Shown here piece by piece: positions 22,335-33,020 of a stretch of DNA of 64,000 nt. Both the position numbers and the translations under genes were made by a program. The stretch comes from Hermatobates lingyangjiaoensis (taxonomy: Eukaryota; Arthropoda; Insecta; Hemiptera; Hermatobatidae). The stretch is from NCBI GenBank assembly GCA_026182355.1, contig JAPFBL010000227.1:171501-235500 (forward strand), written 5' to 3'. Position 1 is the first letter of the stretch; each line of letters starts with the position of its first letter. A model generated the notes under the pieces. It ran no database searches. It had not been told where the DNA came from and worked only from the letters and a program-made list of their open reading frames with translations.

Positions 22335-22480
22335 TAATCTGTTTTTACTTTCTTCTACCTGAAGATGACCTACGTGGCCGAAAGCTTGTGTTTTCTTCTA
22401 TAATTTAGTTATAGTGAGTACTTAATATATGTTACCAGTTATTGGATAGTTATTGCCTCCAGTATGTCCTGGGAAATTTG
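22335..22480 (+). repeat. Solo PLE terminus (AGCT family), degraded
   Basis: CCTGAAGATGACC then GGCCGAAAGCTTGTG, as at 17.2 and 42.4 kb, followed by a downstream block ending near AGTATGTCCTGGG. (TA)n at 22581-22627 follows. Confidence 0.6.
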
Positions 22481-22576
22481 TAAATTTAATTGCCTTTGCA
22501 GCTTAGAAAAGTGATTAGAAAAAAATAACAATTGCTCAAAAAAATCTTGAATGCAGATTCAGCTCTCCTATTTAAC

Positions 22577-22580
<4 letters not shown>

Positions 22581-22627
<47 letters not shown>
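22581..22627. repeat. (TA)n microsatellite
   Basis: About 23 TA units followed by GAGAGAGA. Confidence 0.95.
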
Positions 22628-22636
<9 letters not shown>

Positions 22637-22639
22637 AAG

Positions 22640-23880
22640 AGAGAGGGATAATTCAGAGAATAAAAAGTTGTTTGGAAATAATCAGGGCCAAAATCGACGA
22701 CAGTGTTTCGAGACAACCAGCGGTACCCTTACAGATCAACTACCGTTCATAATTAAGAAAATAAAAACCAAGTGACACTCTAAAACAGACTTATTTATAT
22801 CCATCAACAGCGTTATATTAAAAAATACATACGTTCCTATTTATGTTCAATTAAAAATTCTTCAATCTCAATCAAGTTAAAACGTTATCATAAGATTTCT
22901 ATCAGTTTGTACATCATATGCATGTAGAACATCGTCAAATGTAATATATGGAGACGTATTATTGTTGAAATAGATTTTTTTTAAACTGACCATGTATCTT
23001 AATTTATTGAATACCCGGGTTTAAGAAGGTGAATTATTTCAATAGTATGTATTTAGAAATGAGCAAAGTGATTTTTCCTTTTCACTGCAACATATTTTCA
23101 TGGTGCCATATAGTTTACAACCACATAATTAATTTTCCCTTACATATTTCAAATATGCTTTCAAAAAAAATGTGCAATAAACTATTTGAGGAAAGCCTGT
23201 AATACTACTTTCATATAATACAGAGTTACCAAAATTCAGATTAATTGTATTAAAACAAATAAAAAAGTTATAAGAAATATAAAATATGTTACTTAGAAAA
23301 TAAAATAAACTAATTTACAATGTTAATTAGTTGGCAGGAAGGAAAATATAATCCTCTATTTCCAATATATATTATAATTAACATTTTAAAGAATATTATT
23401 ACATTATGGAACGCACTAGCTATTAATTAATTAATTTAGCTTGCATGATGAAAATTTCTCCTAGAAAAATGCTACCATCCAATGACACAAAACAGAAGAA
23501 TATATTTTCTTACATAATCCAATATTAGTTATTGTCATTAGTACCAACATTAACATAATACTGTACTAAATGCTATAATATATTAAATGTCTGCATGTGT
23601 TTACTTAATACAGCAAACCCAAAAACTACTAAACTTAATAATTTTTGTATATATTGAAAATTTATCTTTTAAGAAAAGTATAAAAATGCATTCTCACGAA
23701 ATAGCTACAAAACGCATAATATCAAACAGTGCTACCAACTCAATGAAAATAAAGATTAATTAATTGAATGAACAGGTTATTTTCCAAATTTAAAATTTGA
23801 CGTACAGAAAAAATAATTGCTTTCCACAAATTTTATAACATAAATTGTAACGCTATACAGTTGTACCAAATATTTTTTTG
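22640..23880. other. AT-rich intron; contains one half of a direct repeat
   Basis: The segment 23448-23560 resembles 24952-25065 in direct orientation (shared GAAAATTTCTCC, CACAAA and AGAATATATTTTCTTA). Otherwise nothing recognised. Confidence 0.5.
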
Positions 23881-24231
23881 TACCAAGTTTTTGACCAGTT
23901 AAGATGTTAGTTCACTAACTATCTATTGTTACTTCATTTTATATAATGTAAATTTCATCATTTTTCTAATTCAAAAATTCTGACTTCTGTAAGTTCATAA
24001 AAATGTTTATTGCTTTTCTATTACTTCTACTTGTATATATATTTTTGTTTTTTCACAACTGTAATATTCCATTTTGATGTTAGTTATATGTTGATGTTTA
24101 TATATGATTTCTTGTCATCCTTTGTTTGTAGGGCTATGAAAAAGATTTTAAATAAAACCGAAACGTCGGCATTGAGAGTTTGATTTTGATCCTGTAAAAC
24201 TGACCGAATCCCGATTACATTATACACCTAT
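23880..24231 (+). repeat. 3' end of a PLE, second copy of the 44.2-45.3 kb family
   Basis: About 350 bp that match, almost base for base by eye, the reverse complement of 44208-44555. It is non-coding and ends GATTACATTATACACCTA next to TATATATA. It carries GAAACGTCGG in its structured end. The 5' side is cut off near 23880. Confidence 0.8.
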
Positions 24232-24911
24232 ATATATACTAAATGTTCTTTTTCCAAAAAAAAAAATATTTTAGTTCATCTTGTTGGAGAAACTGTTCGG
24301 TTTATAAAAGTAAGAAATAAAATATTAGAATGATAGTCAAAGTTTTATCTATCTCAATATAAAAACAAACTAAAGTAAGAAACTTTTTTGCTGCAGTTTT
24401 CTTGATAGAATAGTTTGCAGCAATATCTTTTTTGTATACAGTACTAGCTTTCATACATATATCCTAGCTTACTGGCATAAAATAGCTTTCTTACTAGATT
24501 TAATTATTCGATCCCAAATTTCTAATTTGGTAAAATATATCCTCTAATTTAAATATTGACCAAATTTCTAACTTGATAAAAGATATCCTCTAATTTACAT
24601 ATTGAAAAACATTATATATCATATAATTTGAAAATCGGTTTTAAATAACATGAACACTTGCCCAAGAGATTGAACTGTCAATCTGGAAGGGCAGTCAAGT
24701 ATACTTACGAAAGTATGAGATCAATTATTAGGGCCTTCCTAATTTTTGTAGACATACTCAAATCGTCCTAAACATACTCAAATGACTAAAAGTGTTGATG
24801 AAATGTACTTGTTAATTCTTAGAAATATGTTAAAAAGGTCACATTCATATTAGGTCAAAACATAATCTGACGAAGAAAATGTCATTCTTATTTGATTTTT
24901 CTTCTGTTTTT

Positions 24912-24953
24912 ATACATTTTAATATTCACGTGTCGGTGAATATTAAAATGTAT
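24912..24953. repeat. 18-bp-stem hairpin
   Basis: ATACATTTTAATATTCAC and its reverse complement GTGAATATTAAAATGTAT separated by a few bases. Not near a gene end. Confidence 0.7.
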
Positions 24954-25424
24954 GAAAATTTCTCCAGAAAAAATACACCATCCACTGGCACAAACCATAA
25001 GAATATATTTTCTTATGTACTCCAATAAGTATTTAAATTTATTTAAGAACATTAATATTGTATGCATAACATAAAATATATAAGACATTTTATTCAAATA
25101 AATAGCTGGGAAGACATTTAATTTTAATAACCTATATTTCCTTTGTCTTCCATTCTTTTTGAAATCCTTAGTGCTTTATTTTATGGAGTTAGTCGATGAA
25201 TATTAAAAATAAAATCTATTGAAAGATAATATTTGTAGATAAATAAGTCAAAAAATTATAAAACAAAACTCTTATTACTGAGAAATAAGACTAGCAATTA
25301 ATAAAGTGAATGAGTTTCAGTATTGACTCTCTATGACAAAGCTGCCCTACCCTCATAAAATATAATAAGTACAAAAAAACACTGCAGCATACTTCAGTTA
25401 CAGTAAGATGTTTAGGCACTCAGT

Positions 25425-25570
25425 CATTTTACTTAGGTTAAGTAAAGGTAGATTGCAGTGGCAGTCCTGCAAAAGAACACACACCGGTCGGACATTGGCC
25501 CTTTGTGATACCACACAATTAACATATTAATACTTTAGAGGTAACATTTGCCTAACTCGAGTGTATTTAG
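25425..25570 (-). repeat. Dispersed unclassified repeat, copy 2
   Basis: Reverse-complement match to 1254-1400; contains TTTGTGATACCACACA and CATTGGCCC. Confidence 0.6.
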
Positions 25571-25589
25571 AGTAGGGATCTTTAATGAG

Positions 25590-26420
25590 TATCTGATATC
25601 ACACAGGCTCAAAAGCGAGAAATAACTTCAATTCTGAGGGACAGAATGGGCACATTTTTAATGTTTAATGCGTGGGTGGGTGCGTGTGTTAGCATTGCTT
25701 GTTACCACGCTACGGTCCAGAATCTTTGATGGATCAAGTTGATATTTTACACAAAAATGGGCCCCATTTAGACGAAGATCCCTATTGTTTGGGAAGAATT
25801 ATGCATGATGGGAAAGTCACTTTTTTTGCCAAAAACCGTTTTTTTTAAAACATTTATTTCTCCTAAACTACTAACCCTAGAGTTTTGAGATTTTGACATT
25901 ATCTTTGAGGTTACAAATGGAACAAACGAAAAATATATTCAAAATTTTATATCAACAGTAAATATTTTTTTTTTCAATAAAATGTACAAATGTTGACTTA
26001 TAAATCAATCTCAAACCTTGTGAGAGCGATACAAGCCATACTGTTTGACGGACAAGAATGAAACTATGCCTATAAATAGAACATTATATGGACAATGAGT
26101 TGAGATATTTTTTTCTAAAATTACATTCGCTAAAGGGGCGTTAGAGTACGATTTGTGTTTTCAGAAAATGTTTTTTTGACGCTAAACAGCTCGTTAAAAA
26201 ATTATGAAAATTTGACCAAAAATGGAACGACAAATTAGCAATTCATAAAAAAAAAATCATGAAGTTTCAATTACGGAAAAGAGCAATAACGATATAAAAA
26301 CTCTTTGTTTATCCTAGACTAAGAGATCACCTGCTATACTTGTCGAATTTTTTGATTTTTTACATTGTTTACATTGACTTAGTTTTTTTGAGCGAATCCA
26401 CTGAGATAAAATTGATGTTT
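25590..26420. other. Unclassified segment with repeat-like texture
   Basis: GC-richer than its surroundings (AAATGGGCCCCATTTAG, GATGGGAAAGTCACTTTTTT) with homopolymer-rich stretches. It resembles non-coding transposon sequence, but no second copy is in the window. Confidence 0.3.
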
Positions 26421-28235
26421 CTAATGGAAAAATGAAAGTATATTATTTACTTATAAGAGATGTAAGAGGAATATTATTGTGCAGGTAAATGATAACACTC
26501 ATTAAAAAAAAAATCGTATATATGTTATTTGACAAAGGGGAAGGAAAATGATCTTATTAAATACTAAGAAGCCATAAAATTCCCAGTATAATAATTCTGT
26601 TTAAAAACCAAAAATGTAAAAGATAATTCAAAATAAATCTTTCGTTTAGAGATTAATAACTGTAATTATCGTACATCTTTAATTAACAAATCACCTTAAA
26701 AAACATTTTCTTCGCTGTTTAAGATGTTTTTCAGAGAAAAAAAAGGGTATTTTACTGTTTTAAATTTGAAAATTTTACATTAATATTCAATGTAGAAGGA
26801 TGTTAAGTAAACGATGTAAGAAATCTACTGGCTATTTGAACAATAGCCATGTTCTCTTGTAGGATAATATTTCGTTTCAAGAAATGTTCACATTGGTTTT
26901 TCAAAAATGATATTACTGCTGTAGTTATACTAATGAAATTATTTGCAAATAATAAATTATTTGTGATGTACAAAAATAAGCTTATAAATTGATATGTCCT
27001 TCAATCACTATCTGTACTACCTCACAAATGCAATGCTAATAATTATATCCCATTTAGATATTTATGTTATGCTTAAAAAAGTCGTTATGTTTTATATACT
27101 CAAGAAATTTGACATTGAGTTACTTATAGTAAAGTAGAGTGTAGGCCACTCCAGATTTTTTACATTTGAATTTGTACAATACCTCGGCACATCGATTGAC
27201 TGAAACGAATTATGTGATTTTCAAAAAATATTTTCTAATATATAACTTATGTATTAGTAAGTAGAAGTACGAATATTTAATGTTGATAATTAGGTTTGAA
27301 AAAAGGATTCAATTTCTCAAATATTTTAAGGACTTACATAATTCATATAGAATGGATTTTAAATAACTATTAAATAGACATAATTACATGGGTGAATAAT
27401 AACAAGAAAAGAATAGCCTATGAATTGAAATTTGTGATTAGTGGTTTATTTTCTCTTCAACATGTTTGAAGTATTATAAATATAACAGATTTGTGGAATA
27501 ATATGAATGTTTCTAAATTATATTAACCTCTAAATGGTATATAACATTAATATTAAACAAAATAGTTTATAAGAAAAACTAAATAGTGCAATATTTAACA
27601 TTAATCTATAAATATGTGAATGTTCTTTTCAGTAAATCCTCTACAAAACATTGGTAGGATTTATGCCTGAAATACGAATGAAAGCTAACAAAATACAATT
27701 GAAAAACTCAATCTGTTGTAGTCATATAAAGAAATAAAACAATGCCTACCGTCTACAAAAGTATCGGATATAACTTTATGCGAAATTCAAGCCTTAATGT
27801 TCCAAAGGAATTTTACGACTACGGAAAATAGATATAGTTTTACTTCTCCTTGTATTTCATATTAAAAATTGAATAGAACAGATTACTGCATTAGGGCACA
27901 GCCTCTTACTCTTAACATTTTGTTTGTTTACATATATTCAATAAAAAGCCAGAAAATATATAGATAATCATCTACGTCCAAAGAACAGTATGGAATTTAA
28001 TAATATGGCTGAGATAATTCAACAAAAAGAACTCGTCATCACCAAAGTATTACCCATACTAAGGAAAACACTGTAGTTTTTGTTGAAATATATTAATCGT
28101 TATTACCGAAATTCTAACTGTAATTTAAGTGCTTCTTTTTACTCACATTCTTACTTTTAAATGTATTTTAAATTTTACATGTTAATTATATATGCAGATA
28201 AATCATAATTAAACTCGTGATGCAATCAACGAAGT
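26420..28235. other. AT-rich intron, nothing recognised
   Basis: No supported feature. Confidence 0.5.
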
Positions 28236-28244
28236 CTAAACCAC

Positions 28245-28398
28245 AAGAAAATAAACAAAAGTAATAAATACTCTGAGGCCTTTTACTTTATGTCATCAGA
28301 GAGCAAAGTAAGAAAGAAGGTAACAGAAAACATAACCAGGAGGTTATCACTAATGACATAAAGTGAAAGACCTCAGAGCATTTATTACTTTTGTTTTA
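28245..28398. repeat. Foldback PLE terminus (AGGCCT/AGACCT family)
   Basis: Arms about 28250-28303 and 28350-28397 are imperfect reverse complements. The minus-strand core (28271-28304) reads CTCT, CTGATGA, C, then AGGCCTC, AGAG; the + core (28350-28378) reads CTAATGA, then GAAAGACCTCAGAG. Stem I CTCT/AGAG is intact in the minus copy. Confidence 0.6.
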
Positions 28399-28404
28399 AT
28401 AAAA

Positions 28405-28662
28405 CGTGTGTTCACATGAACACGTGAAATAACAATCAATAATCAAACCACAATATGAAATGGGGAAAAAAAGACTTGGATCTTTCAGCCATAACAGGCT
28501 GTCTTCGTCAGAGTCAGTCACAAAAACCCAACTGTTTTCGTGTTGGACGGACAAGCGGACTATGACGAAAACCGCTTGTTTCGTTTCAAAGATCCTAGTC
28601 CTTTTTTTACCATTTCATGTTTCAGTTTGATCATTGATTCTTATTTTACGTGTCTATGTGAT
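28405..28662. repeat. Palindromic PLE terminal unit (AGATCT family), diverged
   Basis: Arms about 28415-28512 and 28560-28655 are imperfect reverse complements with the outer block TGATCATTGATT. The right core box is CTATGACGA. Confidence 0.65.
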
Positions 28663-28679
28663 ATCTTGTATAATATATA

Positions 28680-28860
28680 TACATGTTTAGATTGGTAGTG
28701 GGTCTTCTTAAGATATGTTTCATTAAAGTGAACAGCAGTCATCACTTAGGTTTTTCTGACTGGAGAAAAGATCTTACGGACTAAGTCTCTGATGTCAAGA
28801 GATAATCGAATAAGAGCTGGACAAGTGGCATGCTTCGCAAAGTTAAAAGAAGCTTATAAT
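28680..28860 (-). pseudogene. Badly decayed PLE N-terminal fragment
   Basis: On the minus strand near 28700-28745: AVHFNETYLKK, a decayed form of the AVYFN.TCLKE motif. Confidence 0.4.
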
Positions 28861-29310
28861 ACATATATATGTAAAATTATGCAGAATGTATAAAGATCAA
28901 GAAAAGAAATATAAGTAGATTTATAAATGTGAGAAGAAAATCCAAGAAGGGATTATCTAAAGTGTACACAAACTTTTGGACGCAAAAAAGCTCAGACAGG
29001 ACTTTCGGGATCTGAAAACATGTAAATCTGTCAAAATCTCGATTTTGATTTTTTTTTCTTGATCATTGACTTTACTTAGAGTAAAGCAGAATAAAACAAA
29101 ATAAAATTAACATAAAATTACTATTTTAACACCGCAAATCATCTGATTATCAACAAGATGTAAATGGAATCTTTAAAAATTTATTGATGTCTTGTTTATA
29201 ACCGACTTAATCTTAGAGTTCAATCCCAATAAATTATTTAAATAGAAATAACTATAATAGAATGACAAATAATGAAGGTAAACAGTACATAACAAGTATT
29301 ATACAATAAC
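28860..29310. other. AT-rich intron, nothing recognised
   Basis: No supported feature. Confidence 0.5.
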
Positions 29311-29316
29311 AATTAT

Positions 29317-29475
29317 TGTAGGGTAAAAAGCTAATGAAATGGTCTCAGCATATAACAAATTTAATCGTATCAACAACGCGTTTCGAACATGTAGTGCTCT
29401 TCTTCAAGCATTAACTAAAAAATACAAAGTCATCAGAGAGTTATCTATAGTTGAAAGTAAATACCACATAATAAC
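29317..29475 (-). repeat. Solo PLE terminus (ACGCGT family)
   Basis: TTGTAGGGTAAAAAGCTAAT at the end, then AACGCGTTTCGAACATGT. Close relative of the terminal repeats at 47.08-47.61 kb. The motif at 29374-29407 on the minus strand has core box TTGAAGA, then GAAACGCGT. Confidence 0.7.
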
Positions 29476-29479
29476 AGAT

Positions 29480-31350
29480 TGCACTACGTTAGAACAATAA
29501 TAATGAGTTCTGGGCCTAGGTGTGGATACGGTTCTAAAATTTGTGTTTGAGTGAATAGGTCAATGCAGTTTTCACTAAAAGAATATATGAAATGGTTCTC
29601 AACAAAATAACTGGTCTTCGTCACAGCTGTTTGAGAAAGCAGGGGCATGTGAGAGATAGTTTAAGGGTCATAAAATCCAAAAATAAAGTACAAAATAAAA
29701 ACTATACCAGCGAAAAAGGAACATAAAGAAAAAAGAAGACAACATTCAGTGATCGTTGCTATAAACCTTTTAGTTTTATGCTATTATTTTGGCTAACACT
29801 GATTCTAATTTGAACAAACTAATACTAATTTTTATATTGTTTGACTAATTGTACAAGGTGTTTTATGAATAGGACAATTTATAGTTTTTTTTGGAGGGAT
29901 TTAAAAAAACATATTATATAGATCATAAACAGTAAAAAGGTATATTGAATTCAAATTTACCAGAAATCACAAGAAGTTTATCTAATGATTTATAAAACTG
30001 CTGTATTCAACATGAAGTGGGTGCCTCCTCTAAATGTATGTATGCCTTATTACCTCCTTTTAATCTTTGCCTATATGACAGAGGGTTTCATTAAATGAGT
30101 AAATATCATTTCATTTCATTATCATTTCTTCATATTTGATAATTTAGAGAAGAAAACATTTTTGTTTGTTTTCCAAATTATATTCCCAAAACAGAAATAT
30201 CAAAAATTTCTAGGATAGACAAATACTGATAAAGTTTTTTTGCCTTTAACAAATAAAGTGATGGGCTTCCTCTACACACTAATGTGTTACATACTATGTA
30301 ATCTATAGAAAATAACCTTTAAGGAAGTCAATTTACAGTTAAGTTTTTCAGCCATTGTCAGTAAGATCATTGCTATCAATATTATAACTAATGAATGCCT
30401 CCTTTGTTAATAGCTTGGGTATGGTGTTTTAATATTTCATACATGTATCAAAACCTCCCACTATCTATTATTACTATAATCTAGTTTATTAAATCATGAG
30501 ATGCTGATTGTTATTTTTTATTTAAAAAAAATAATTAATATTTGTAATTGTGAAGTATTGATTAATTTTTCTCCTGATAAATTTGTGCTTGAAATATAGT
30601 GCGAAAGTAAATAGATAAATTAAATTATAACTAATCGAGAAAGACAGTTCTTTTTTTTTTTGTATGCTACATGCATCTCACAGGTGAATCAGCAGTATTA
30701 ATTGTCAGCAATATCAATATTCAGTGTATAGAACTGAACGAAGTAGTGACTGATTCCTCAATTAAATTTTAATTTTTTTGACTTTTAGAATAGGTAAAGT
30801 TGGATAATATTTACTAAGATTACTACATATATAAATCGTAATAGTAGAAAAAGAAGATTGATTTATAATAATAGTGTGGACATGCATATAAATATCGGTT
30901 TTGGATATTAATGTAGAAAAAACTTACAATTTTTACATTTATGTTTGTTTAATTAATTTTTCATTTTTTCCCTCAAATTATGTGTTTCCATTCTATTAAA
31001 ATAAGTGGATTATTCTTTTATACTTTCTTGTTTGAACTTCTGTTTATTTCATTAGGACTGAAATTTTAATTGGTTGGTATGAAGAAAAAAAAAAAGGAGA
31101 AAGTTATTGAAATTTGCACGGCTTTATTTTTGAAGTTGATAATAATAGCGATGGGTAGACGTACTCAAAGGGCAGGTCTAAAGATAGGCCTATAAGAGGG
31201 GATTCTTTTATTTATCAGCAGAAGGGAGCTAATTGGACACAAGGCCCTTTGCTTTATGCAGATGTTTTCTTTCCGTACCTTAGCTAAGCTCTTCTCCTCT
31301 CCACCATCATTTATTCAGTGATATTATGCCTCATTCATCATTTCACTAGA
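29480..31350. other. AT-rich intron, nothing recognised
   Basis: No supported feature. Confidence 0.5.
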
Positions 31351-31354
31351 TGAT

Positions 31355-31359
31355 TGATA

Positions 31360-31397
<38 letters not shown>
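31355..31397. repeat. (TA)n microsatellite
   Basis: Two TA runs directly abutting a PLE palindrome. Confidence 0.9.
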
Positions 31398-31399
<2 letters not shown>

Positions 31400-31690
31400 C
31401 AATGTACAATAGAAACATAGAGAAATAATAAGCACACAGTAATTACAGTCTCTAATTTTCGGTTTGAACCGTCTTCAGGAGAGATAAGATAGGGAAACCA
31501 AGCGCACTGGTTCAGACACGGTTGAAGACCAACAAAACGGACGGTCTCCAACATTCTCTGAACGAGTGCGCTTGGTTTCCCTGTCTTATCTTTCCTGAGG
31601 ACAGTTCAAACAAAAAATTAAAGACTGTAAGTGTATGATTTTAATTTTTCTATGTTTCTTTTTGTATATTGAACTATATTTGTCCGTGTC
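31398..31690. repeat. PLE terminal palindrome (CAGTCTCTAATTTT family)
   Basis: Left arm about 31398-31515 and right arm about 31555-31680 are imperfect reverse complements (shared CCAAGCGCACT / AGTGCGCTTGG and GAGAGATAAGATAGGGAAACC). The right core box is CTGAGGA. The same family is at 40.45-40.62 and 56.77-56.88 kb. Confidence 0.65.
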
Positions 31691-31727
31691 GAATCGTATT
31701 TCAATCGATATATATATGTTTGTAAAA

Positions 31728-32025
31728 GTTGGGAGCAATCCTTCTTCAATACATGCTTTTAAAAACTGGATGTCTGTTTCCACTTGATTCAATTTCGTCT
31801 TATATTTTTCCAAAATACGAAATTTTTTTCTTCAACTCAGAACTCAACTTAAAAATTAAATCACCATAATTTTTTATTGTAATTTTTTATTATAATTTTT
31901 ATAATAAAAAATTATGGTGATTTAATTTTTAAGTTGAGTTCTGAGTTGAAGAAAAAATTTCGTAATTTGGAAAAATATAAGACCAAATTGAATCAAATGG
32001 AAACAGACATCCAGTTTTTAAAAGC

Positions 32026-32026
<1 letters not shown>
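31728..32026. pseudogene. PLE N-terminal domain in palindromic arrangement
   Basis: Arms about 31752-31884 and 31902-32026 are reverse complements. Minus strand: KYKTKLNQVETDIQFLKA, then CIEEGLLPTFTNIYI. Plus strand: LSSELKKKFRNLEKYKT, NQMETDIQFLKA, then straight into (TA)n at 32025. The motif D-I-Q-F-L-K-x-C-I-x-E-x-L-x-P is the classic N-terminal PLE signature. Only this domain is present. Confidence 0.65.
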
Positions 32027-32052
<26 letters not shown>

Positions 32053-32056
<4 letters not shown>

Positions 32057-32794
32057 TAAACACATAGGAAAGAACACAAAAAGTCGCTACAGAACTCACT
32101 TCTGTATCAGACATTTCGATATTTTGACATCCGTCGTCATCGGGAAGAGATGGGAAGTACTTGCGTTGAGAAGCAAACTGCTACTGGTCTCCAGAGTAAC
32201 TAGTGGAACCACCGCAATGCTGCCTCCCAGGGAAGGAGAAGAAAATAGAAATCCCTCCAATATTTATTTATAAAGCAAGATAAAAAATATATTATACGGC
32301 ATAATAATGAAAACAACAATGAGAATGCAAATAAAATTAAAAAAGAAAAATTTTAAACAATGAAGAAAGAATAATAATAATAATTAACGGTTGAGATTAA
32401 GACCAGTAGGAGAGCGAGAACCAAGGAGGTATATGAATGCCTCTTCAGAAGCTCTAAGGGTGACATGTGAATTAGACTCGGGGATTTGTTTGAGGATTTA
32501 TACCCTGAAACAATTATTGAAACGGAGGTCATGGGAATTAGCATGTATAGCTATAGGTAAGTCACTGCGCTGACCAACGGACGCCCTGTGATTGTTCATA
32601 CGCAGGCTCAGGTTGGTTGAAGCTAAGCCAACGTAAAAAGCATCACATCGAGTACACTCCTAACGGTAAACGCAGTTACAGGAAGAGCAAAATGTATCAG
32701 AAGGAACAGGATAGGAGCTGTTACTGAGAGGGAAGTAAAATGAGGACTGGAATTAATTAGGGGACAGGTTTTGGCAGTTACGGTGTTCACGCCG

Positions 32795-32795
<1 letters not shown>
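32053..32795 (-). mobile_element. 5'-truncated PLE between two (TA)n tracts
   Basis: The right end is cut at (TA)n (32796-32843). The interior encodes a broken GIY-YIG on the minus strand. The left end (32053-32200) is the terminus with GACATTTCGATATTTTGACA and CGTCGTCATCGGGAAG, the same terminus as at 43.22-43.37 kb. (TA)n at 32025-32052 flanks the left side. Confidence 0.7.
32385..32790 (-). pseudogene. Broken PLE GIY-YIG endonuclease
   Basis: Minus-strand reading: KTCPLINSSP, a frameshift, FCSSCNCVYR, a stop, ECTRCDAFYVGLAST, LSLRMNNHRASV, then DLPIAIHANSHDL, a stop, SEEAFIYLLGS and TGLNLNR. Visible are the Cys clusters that precede the nuclease in many PLEs, the GIY equivalent VYR, YVG, the Arg and His, the Glu (EEAFIYLL) and the final Asn. 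At least one frameshift and two in-frame stops make it a pseudogene. Confidence 0.65.
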
Positions 32796-32826
<31 letters not shown>

Positions 32827-32843
32827 GTATATATATATATATA
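32796..32843. repeat. (TA)n microsatellite, interrupted
   Basis: Two TA runs joined by ATATGTATA; it separates two PLE-derived units. Confidence 0.9.
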
Positions 32844-32849
32844 ATGGGG

Positions 32850-33020
32850 GAAAAAGGACTAAGATCTGTCAACCACAACAAGCGGTCTTGTCAAAAACTC
32901 AGTTGGGTTTTCGAGTCTGACGAAGACGCTTTTTGTGTTTGAACAATTTTTTCTCATTTCATATTGTTGTTTGATCACAGATTTTTATGTCACGTGTTTA
33001 TGTGTAATCATGTTATATAT
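32850..33020. repeat. Diverged palindromic PLE unit (AGATCT family)
   Basis: The left arm has ACTAAGATCTGTCAACC and the right arm GAGTCTGACGAAGACG. The outer arms are less well conserved than at 3.1 kb. Confidence 0.55.

Noticed and set aside
31652..31681. Host coding exon near KYKTKLNQ..FLKA ORF
   Set aside because: The frame belongs to the PLE N-terminal motif in a palindrome, not to a host exon.
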